Of a stretch of DNA of 56,844 nucleotides, positions 51,233 through 56,844 are shown one piece after another. Every line of letters begins with the position of its first letter. The stretch's first letter is position 1. Both the position numbers and the translations under genes were made by a program. The notes under the pieces are model-generated. The model was not told the DNA's origin. It was given only the letters and a program-made list of their open reading frames with translations, and searched no databases. Origin of the DNA: Deltaproteobacteria bacterium (GTDB taxonomy: Bacteria > Desulfobacterota > Dissulfuribacteria > Dissulfuribacterales > QOAL01); the NCBI GenBank assembly GCA_015494395.1, contig WGBG01000172.1:1-56844 (forward strand). Reading direction: 5' to 3'.

Positions 51233-52681
51233 TTATTCTTTACTGTTTGTTTTTTCTAATAGCTCCACAGGCTTTATTTTGATGGATATAGTCTGATTGC
51301 CAGTGGTTCCGTAGGCAGTAATAATTGCTCCGTATTTCTGCTGAAGAAGTTTGAGAATGCTTAATGTTGGGTCATTTTCAAGGTTTAACGGTAATGCCTT
51401 TCCGTTGTGGGTGAGACTTAAAACATTGTAGCCATCTTCTGCGTATGTCTTGATCTCAAGCTCCTTATGATGCATGGCGGCCACCCTGCGGATAATGGCC
51501 TGGCACAGCGCAATAAATGCATTCACCCAATCTGAATAATCTCCCTCAATAAGGGGAAGTTCTCTGTTGATAGAAAGTTTCTTGTTAATCTTTCTGAAAT
51601 TTGAGTGCAGCTCAAGCGTTCTAAGTTCGTCTTCAATTAGTGTATTTATGGAAAAAATCCTGTTATTTCCAGCAGGATCTTTTCTGCGTCTGATTGCTGC
51701 CTTGCAGAATTCCGTAACTTGCATCAGGACTGCCTGAACAGCATTTACATCTGTGCTTAGGGCTTCTAGTTGCGATACATCAGCTCCGGTGCCTTTTTGA
51801 ATCAGGGTTTCTAGCTTTATGGACATAAGGTCTAGACGGCCAACTGCTGCCGATATTGGGTTAACCATGTCTTCAATCAGCCCGTCAAAAAGTTGCCCAA
51901 GGGTAATATATTTGTACTTGAGTAACCTGTCGTCCTCATCCTTGGAATCTATCTCCTCTTGAAGCCTGTAAAAAGACGCTATATTGCGGGCACGCAACAT
52001 GACACCTGATTTGTTGCCGGGCAGAGTAACCGGCCTTAAATATAATGAGAACTGACTGTCCTGGCCGTTTACCGCCCTTAAAACCCCATCAATGTGTACT
52101 TTACGTGCTTCTCCTGTCTGAAAAACAGATTGTATGATGTCTGTCAGCCTGCCCTGTGATGTAACAGCATCCTGTAGGTTGCTTACCTCACCAAGATATT
52201 TTCCAGGTAATTCATCATGTCTGATTTGTGGGCAAAATGGCTGGGCAGGATTTGCTGCGACTATTTTCAGCTCATCATCAAGAATTATAATGCCGTCCTC
52301 CACCCCCATTAAAATTGCATTTAACAGAGGCATACCCAATGCATCAGGCCCGGAATCATCCACAAGAGTTGCTATATTGACCAGCCATTCACTTTTTTCG
52401 TCAAAGGCAATACCGCTTCTGAACTTGCCATCATGGGATTTTACCCACTTGACCGTGGCCCTGGTAACACTGTTGTCTCCTGATCTGTTATCATCAGGCC
52501 AAATTTCTATTTGTTGTTCCTGTTGCATGGAAATATCACTCTCTATCTGCGCCCCGTATGGTGTGAGATCAACGGATCGGGCTTTTGATAAGGATTCATT
52601 CTGCATATCCTTAACTTTTAAAGATATTTTGGCAGGGACGCGATAACTCCTCCGTCTCTCTGCTGCCCTTACATTTTTCAC
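51233..52681 (-). CDS. PilZ-PAS protein with degenerate histidine-kinase core
   Basis: The 482-aa protein starts with a PilZ domain: RRRSYRVPAKISLKV carries the arginine motif and DLTPYGAQIE the glycine motif for c-di-GMP. A PAS domain (about 115-245) follows, with LNAILMGVEDGIIILDDEL. The next region aligns to a dimerisation/phosphotransfer domain, LGQLFDGLIEDMVNPISAAVG, where the phospho-histidine position holds glutamate (usual form AHEINNP). The C terminus is HATPase-like but lacks the glycine boxes. It is likely a pseudokinase tuned by c-di-GMP. I prefer GTG 52681 (after GGGGGGA) over 52711. Confidence 0.82.
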   Translation of the reverse strand: MKNVRAAERRRSYRVPAKISLKVKDMQNESLSKARSVDLTPYGAQIESDISMQQEQQIEIWPDDNRSGDNSVTRATVKWVKSHDGKFRSGIAFDEKSEWLVNIATLVDDSGPDALGMPLLNAILMGVEDGIIILDDELKIVAANPAQPFCPQIRHDELPGKYLGEVSNLQDAVTSQGRLTDIIQSVFQTGEARKVHIDGVLRAVNGQDSQFSLYLRPVTLPGNKSGVMLRARNIASFYRLQEEIDSKDEDDRLLKYKYITLGQLFDGLIEDMVNPISAAVGRLDLMSIKLETLIQKGTGADVSQLEALSTDVNAVQAVLMQVTEFCKAAIRRRKDPAGNNRIFSINTLIEDELRTLELHSNFRKINKKLSINRELPLIEGDYSDWVNAFIALCQAIIRRVAAMHHKELEIKTYAEDGYNVLSLTHNGKALPLNLENDPTLSILKLLQQKYGAIITAYGTTGNQTISIKIKPVELLEKTNSKE

Positions 52682-52881
52682 AAGTCCCCCCCTTGTGCTC
52701 TTGATAACCAAGCGTTAATGCAAATAGGGTGCCATGCATTTTCCCCAAAAAAGGGGTTTTTCATAGCGTTTATAACCATTTTTTTTAATATGTATGCACC
52801 ATTAGAAGAAAAAAAATTCTCTTGTGGAAGAAAATTCCATATTATTTGATAGTTAACGAGACAAAATCTATGCACAATATC

Positions 52882-54114
52882 CTATTTGTCGCCTGCCCCA
52901 CTGTTATTTTCGACCCTTTCAAGCGCAAACTTTACCAGGGGCGGAGCCAGTATTTCATTTATTACTACACTACCTATAACGGCATTCAATAAAAATTTAT
53001 AAATTTCGGGTGGAAAAATTTTCTCAGACATGAGTATTAATCCAATTGTTACTCCTGCCTGAGGAAATAGAGCAAGGCTGAGATATTTTTTTATATTGCT
53101 GTCTGCATTACACCATACAGCCCCTGCCCATGTGCCAACATGTTTGCCAATAAATCGGAAGACCAGCAGTGCCAGGGCCATGAGTCCGGCTGTCTGAATC
53201 ACTCTGATGTCTATATATGCCCCTGCAAGGGAGAAGAAGAGTCCGAAAATTCCGTTTTCCACCACCTCTGTAACATTAAAACACTCAGGTGATGACCCCG
53301 GCATATTGGCAACAGTAATCCCCATTGTCATGGCTCCAATAAGCCGCGAAAAGTGAAGTGTCTCTGTTATGCCAGAAAGAACAAAGATTCCTCCCATTAC
53401 CACCATGAGGAGGTCATTGCGTTTTTTGATTCCCCTGGCTGCAAGGTTTAGAAGGTATCCCCCGGCCATGCCTGTAATAATACCTCCTGCAATCTCTCTA
53501 AAAGGCATGTAAAGCATGGCCATCCATGCGGAGCCTGAAGGATTTATCAGATCAAAGGCAACCACTGATGCCAGGGCAAAGAATATTATGGTGATTGCGT
53601 CATCCAGGGCTATTACCCCAAGAAGCACCGCTGCAAAATCACCTTTTGCCTTCATTTCGGAGACTATTGCAAGCACTGCCCCTGGTGCTGTAGCCGCACT
53701 TATTGCGCCAATTACAAGAGACGCAGCAAGGAGAGTAGATGTACCTGCATTGGCAAAGACATCCCCGGCCATAAGCGGAAAAAAAAGAAACACAAGGAAG
53801 GCCGTTACCAGTGCAGCACCCACTGCCTGGCTCAGGCTTATACAGCCGATTGTGTGGCCAAGATGGCGGATTCGTTCAAACTCCAGGCTGCCGCCTATGG
53901 AATAGGCTATTACTCCCAGTGCAATATCTGTAATTACATGTAGGTCTTTGGTGACTGTATGAACATCCAGTAAAGGATTCACAGAAGGATTAAGCAGAAT
54001 TCCTGCGCACAGATAACCTGTAACCCTCGGGAAGTTAAGGTTGTTTGCGATTTTGCCGCCATAGTAACTGAAGACCAACAGTAAGCCTGTAATAAGAATG
54101 ACATTACTTATCAT
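52882..54114 (-). CDS. Monovalent cation/proton antiporter (CPA2 type)
   Basis: The 410-aa protein has about twelve membrane helices and no cytoplasmic RCK domain. INVILITGLLLVFSYYGG begins the first helix in ISNVILITGLLLV form; FPRVTGYLCAGILLNP and TAPGAVLAIVSEMKAKG are typical of KefB/NapA-like antiporters. LLGVIALDDAITIIFFALAS has the DD ion-binding pair of electrogenic Na+/H+ exchangers. It stands alone. Confidence 0.92.
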   Translation of the reverse strand: MISNVILITGLLLVFSYYGGKIANNLNFPRVTGYLCAGILLNPSVNPLLDVHTVTKDLHVITDIALGVIAYSIGGSLEFERIRHLGHTIGCISLSQAVGAALVTAFLVFLFFPLMAGDVFANAGTSTLLAASLVIGAISAATAPGAVLAIVSEMKAKGDFAAVLLGVIALDDAITIIFFALASVVAFDLINPSGSAWMAMLYMPFREIAGGIITGMAGGYLLNLAARGIKKRNDLLMVVMGGIFVLSGITETLHFSRLIGAMTMGITVANMPGSSPECFNVTEVVENGIFGLFFSLAGAYIDIRVIQTAGLMALALLVFRFIGKHVGTWAGAVWCNADSNIKKYLSLALFPQAGVTIGLILMSEKIFPPEIYKFLLNAVIGSVVINEILAPPLVKFALERVENNSGAGDK

Positions 54115-54238
54115 TTGGAAGGCAGTCTGTCTTTATAACATTCAGGTGGTGCCGAGACGAATATTCAGATGTACCCATATTGTTCCTTGACTGACCCAGA
54201 TTGAGCAACTTTGGGATGTGCTATAGATTCCAAAATTG

Positions 54239-54465
54239 GTATCTATTCAGCGTAGTGAATGGTCTTGCTTTGGAGTGACTATTAAGAATTTCGTAGTTTT
54301 TCTTGGCGAAGCGCAGCCATAAAAATCGCGTCTGTCTGAGCGAGGGACCAGCGAGTTTCGCGATTTTGGCGGAGCAAGCCTTAGAAAAACAAGAAATTGT
54401 TCACCGGAAAGGAAAAACAAGGCCATTCACTAACTTCAATTACCATCAATACGCTGAACAGTTAC
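54239..54465 (+). mobile_element. Family A MITE-like element, copy A6
   Basis: This 227-bp copy starts GTATCTATTCAGCG and ends CGCTGAACAGTTAC. The octamer CAAAATTG is perfectly duplicated (54231-54238 and 54466-54473). Just upstream, CCCAGATTGAGCA near 54194 looks like a single family B end, but without its partner. Confidence 0.93.
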
Positions 54466-54552
54466 CAAAATTGCTCAATTTACGTATAAATTATCGCAAC
54501 ATTAAAAATAATAGCTTAATGATTGCGATTTGAATAGTACCAAAAATAAAAA

Positions 54553-54574
54553 AAGGGCCTCAGATGAGGCCCTT
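54553..54574 (-). terminator. Intrinsic terminator of the CBS-ACT gene
   Basis: A 9-bp stem AAGGGCCTC / GAGGCCCTT with a four-base AGAT loop is flanked by A runs on the left and A runs on the right of the plus strand, so it can work in both directions. It lies 43 bases after the CBS-ACT stop on the minus strand. Confidence 0.9.
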
Positions 54575-54616
54575 CCAAAAAAAAATTAATATGTGTAAAA
54601 AATTTTTTTTAGACCA

Positions 54617-55309
54617 TTAATCCTGCTTCTGGCTCTTTTTGGGTATATTGGAGAGGTCTTCCCTTATTACATAGAGGACCTTGAAGTCTTTTCTCAGTTT
54701 TTCAACCATGCTGTTCAGCTCTGAATCAGGCATGTTCTGAAGCCTTACATACACCTCCCGCCTGCCAGCCGGCATGTGATCCACACTTGTAAGCACACTG
54801 ACAACACGTGCACCGCTCTCACGAAGGGCATTTATCAGCGCATGCAGCGAACCGGGCTTGTCTTCCATATCAAAGGCTATCTGGATAGGACTCCTGTATG
54901 CCCCGGATATGCTTATCATTACCTTGAAGACATCAGTCTGGGTAATAAGGCCTACTACCTCTCCCTGCTTGTTTACAACAGGCATTCCGGAGATCCTGTT
55001 CTCAAGCATGATTACAGCAGCCTTTTCCACTGAGTCGTTTTCATCCAGGGTGATTGGGTCAGGGGTCATAATATCCTTGACCTTTATTTCGGAGAGAAGG
55101 TAGTAAAGCTCATGGACATCCAGGGAGGTTGCCTTTGAAGGCGCAGCTTCCTTCACATCTCTGTCGCTTACAATGCCTACAATGCGGTTATCCCTTACAA
55201 CAGGAATCCGCCTGATACCGTGCTCCTTCATGAGCTGGGTTGCCTTCATAATTGAAGTATTTTCATCGATCACAATAGGATCAACTGCCATCCACTCTTT
55301 TGCTAACAT
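54617..55309 (-). CDS. CBS-domain pair with C-terminal ACT domain (AcuB-like)
   Basis: The 230-aa protein has two CBS motifs (about 7-60 and 75-130: MKEHGIRRIPVVRDNRIVGIVSDRD and ENRISGMPVVNKQGEVVGLITQTD, each only partly quoted here as HGIRRIPVVRDN and RISGMPVVNKQG) and an ACT-like domain (about 140-215; IAFDMEDKPGSLHALINAL). CBS pairs bind adenine nucleotides and ACT domains bind amino acids. The combination is found in AcuB-like proteins of anaerobes and probably senses energy or branched-chain amino acid supply. CAGGAGG precedes the ATG. It is monocistronic. Confidence 0.9.
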   Translation of the reverse strand: MLAKEWMAVDPIVIDENTSIMKATQLMKEHGIRRIPVVRDNRIVGIVSDRDVKEAAPSKATSLDVHELYYLLSEIKVKDIMTPDPITLDENDSVEKAAVIMLENRISGMPVVNKQGEVVGLITQTDVFKVMISISGAYRSPIQIAFDMEDKPGSLHALINALRESGARVVSVLTSVDHMPAGRREVYVRLQNMPDSELNSMVEKLRKDFKVLYVIREDLSNIPKKSQKQD

Positions 55310-55731
55310 GCATGTCCTCCTGAAAGATTATATGGCCAGCCTGAAACATCTTGCCCACAGACAAATTGGTCTTGCTCCATTGGCAGGCGTATATTTTTTG
55401 CTGTGAAAAATTATTTGCTCTGAGTCTATCATAGAATTATCATAAATTACAAAAAAACACAGGCAGCACGAGCAGTTTATGCGAAGAAAGCAGAAAGCCT
55501 CCTGCTCCCCCATTTTGGGGAGGCGCAATTTGACAAATTGCAAAGGCGCAAATTGTTCCCTGTGCCTGCCCCGGGCGCGGCGGTTACCATGTATTTTCGG
55601 TCACGACGGAAATAGGGCAGGTCACCAGGCACCCGGTCACAATTCTGGTTCATGTAATAGGACAGTTGGCGCATGTCAAGAGAAACCGGGGGCATAATTG
55701 CACTCTTACCTGAAACTTCAGATTTCCCAAA
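55310..55731. other. 422-bp gap between divergent CBS-ACT and panE genes
   Basis: No gene is apparent. The gap holds a hairpin GCAATTTG-AC-AAATTGC near 55526-55543, and three direct GGTCAC hexamers at 55599, 55620 and 55635, spaced 21 and 15 bases, which may be a regulator site. Two small frames here look like chance. Confidence 0.4.
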
Positions 55732-56691
55732 ATGTCTGAAACTGAAAATTTAAAAATAGCCATTATAGGCCCTGGCGCCATAGGCTGCCTCCTTGCCCAT
55801 GGACTTTGCCTGGCAGGGCATAGGGTAACCCTGATTGATTACAGAGAAGACAGGGCAGAGCGTATTAACATCTCCGGGATAAATGTAATTGATGAAGATT
55901 CCGGTAATGTACAAAAGCCGTTTTGTTCTGCACACACTGACAGCTTGCCTCATCAGGATTTAATCATCTTAACTGTAAAGGCATATAACACCAGGGAGGC
56001 AGCAGCCTCTGCCATCCCACTTATCTCTCCAGAAACAGTTATTCTAACGCTTCAAAACGGCATGGGCTATGAACACCACATAGACACAGTGGCTAAAAAT
56101 TGCTCAGTTGCAGCAGGGACCACTGCATTAGGTGCAACACTTCTTGAGGAAGGAACTGTTCGCCTTGCCGGAATCGGCCCCACTGTTATTGGTTTCAGAG
56201 GCAATGCCCAAAAGAGACACATTGATGTGTTGAATAGCCTGGCAAAGGCATTCAATAAAAACCGATGGGCATGTTCTCTGGTGGAAAATCCCGATATCAC
56301 CAGGTGGAAAAAACTTATGGCAAACATAGGCATAAACGCAATAACCGCTATATCCTGTCTTAAAAACGGCGAGATTTTAATGTTTCCGGATGCCACCAAA
56401 CTGCAGCAAAGTGCGGTTATGGAGGCAGTTGCCGTAATGGAGCAAAGCCTGGGGGAGTTACCCTGTGACAGTGAGGAAATAGTCTGGCAGGTGCAGGAAA
56501 TTATCCGCAGTACTGCAGAAAATTTCTCCTCAATGCTTCAGGACAGGATGAGAAGGGCAAGGACAGAAATAGATTATATCAACGGTTTTGTGTGTGATGC
56601 AGGCGGAAAGTATGATATCTCCACTCCTGTCAACCAGACCCTGTGCCGTATTGTAAGGCTGCTCTCTGCATCTGGATGGAGGACGTGTTGA
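55732..56691 (+). CDS. panE: 2-dehydropantoate 2-reductase
   Basis: PanE reduces ketopantoate to pantoate with NADPH in coenzyme A synthesis. The 319-aa protein has an N-terminal Rossmann motif IAIIGPGAIGCLLAHGL, the lysine in LTVKAYNTREAA, LTLQNGMGYEHHI, and the catalytic lysine in WKKLMANIGINAITAI. Some family members act on other keto acids, so the assignment is to the family with good but not full certainty. A family A element begins 22 bases after the stop codon. Confidence 0.9.
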   Translation: MSETENLKIAIIGPGAIGCLLAHGLCLAGHRVTLIDYREDRAERINISGINVIDEDSGNVQKPFCSAHTDSLPHQDLIILTVKAYNTREAAASAIPLISPETVILTLQNGMGYEHHIDTVAKNCSVAAGTTALGATLLEEGTVRLAGIGPTVIGFRGNAQKRHIDVLNSLAKAFNKNRWACSLVENPDITRWKKLMANIGINAITAISCLKNGEILMFPDATKLQQSAVMEAVAVMEQSLGELPCDSEEIVWQVQEIIRSTAENFSSMLQDRMRRARTEIDYINGFVCDAGGKYDISTPVNQTLCRIVRLLSASGWRTC

Positions 56692-56712
56692 TAAACCGGT
56701 AAAATTTTGAAT

Positions 56713-56844
56713 GTAACTGTTCAGCGTATTGATGGTAATTGAGGTTAGTGAATGGCCTTGTTTTTCCGTTCCGGTGAACAATTTCTTGTTTTTCTAAGGC
56801 TTGCTCCGCCAAAATCGCGAAACTCGCTCGTACCTCGCTCAGAC
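56713..56844 (-). mobile_element. Family A MITE-like element, copy A7, cut by window end
   Basis: The copy is in inverted orientation: it begins GTAACTGTTCAGCG and goes on to TTAGTGAATGGCCTTG and the hairpin part TTTCTTGTTTTTCTAAGGC. It runs off the window, so its other end and the target duplication (TTTTGAAT at 56705-56712 on this side) cannot be checked. Confidence 0.85.

Noticed and set aside
54190-54207. Another B element next to A6
   Set aside because: Only one B-like end (CCCAGATTGAGCA) is present, with no second end or duplication; noted as a possible relic only.
55477-55695. Minus-strand frame of 72 codons in the CBS-ACT/panE gap
   Set aside because: No ribosome site, odd composition and overlap with the hairpin region; probably chance.
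1-56844. CRISPR array, prophage, integrative element or attachment site
   Set aside because: The repeats are dispersed MITE-like elements, not regularly spaced. There is no integrase, phage structural gene or disrupted tRNA.

Overview
The window reads as a chromosomal segment of a Gram-negative anaerobic bacterium, most likely a Desulfobacterota (delta-proteobacterial) lineage. The reasons are the mixture of LolC/E and MsbA (an outer membrane is present), family-4 FeS uracil-DNA glycosylase, PhsA/PsrA-type molybdopterin oxidoreductase, a TSUP (TauE/SafE) permease, many PAS/REC/HDOD/GGDEF signalling proteins and AT-rich intergenic DNA. No rRNA lies in the window, so the placement is inference. 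Almost all the sequence is ordinary housekeeping and signalling genes; there is no prophage, CRISPR array, integrase or intact transposase.

Layout. 1-8.0 kb: HD-domain protein, UPF0173 hydrolase, a pabC/pabB/nfeD/udg/vanZ run on the minus strand. 8.0-11.7 kb: lysS, lolC/E, ATP-grasp. 11.8-20.1 kb: a two-sided island with, leftward, a His-rich membrane protein, a sensor kinase and a two-subunit Mo/FeS oxidoreductase, and rightward a TSUP permease with a periplasmic domain, a small three-helix membrane protein and a REC-only regulator. The two arms share an 800-bp control region containing a very good sigma-54 -24/-12 site and two identical-core palindromes. 20.1-23.8 kb: a phosphatase-YkgJ fusion overlapping a PEP-synthase-like dikinase. 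24.2-29.6 kb: rpoD, tpiA, secG, tRNA-Leu(GAG), small unknowns and a HAD-like protein. 29.6-36.6 kb: feoA, a SLOG protein, an arnD/arnB/flippase trio, chrA, bioB, bioA. 36.8-42.4 kb: hybrid kinase, HDOD, Crp/Fnr regulator, msbA. 42.8-52.7 kb: formyltransferase-like protein, diguanylate cyclase, GGDEF-EAL protein, rpoZ, dnaJ, moaC, dksA, galT, REC protein, PilZ-PAS pseudokinase. 52.9-56.8 kb: cation/proton antiporter, CBS-ACT protein, ketopantoate reductase.

The most striking non-coding feature is two families of non-autonomous, MITE-like elements. Family A (about 188-227 bp, ends GTA-CT-TTCAGCG, 8-bp target duplications, IS66-like) has seven recognisable copies plus relics. Family B (208-211 bp, ends like CCTAGATTGAGCG, 5-bp target duplications, two internal hairpins) has four copies plus a relic. 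One B copy is inserted inside an A copy, with intact target duplications for both, which dates the two insertions relative to each other. Several spurious reading frames come from these repeats.

The best candidates for undescribed biology are the divergent sigma-54 Mo-oxidoreductase/TSUP signalling island, the dikinase plus phosphatase-YkgJ pair, the PilZ pseudokinase, and the palindrome cluster upstream of the SLOG gene.
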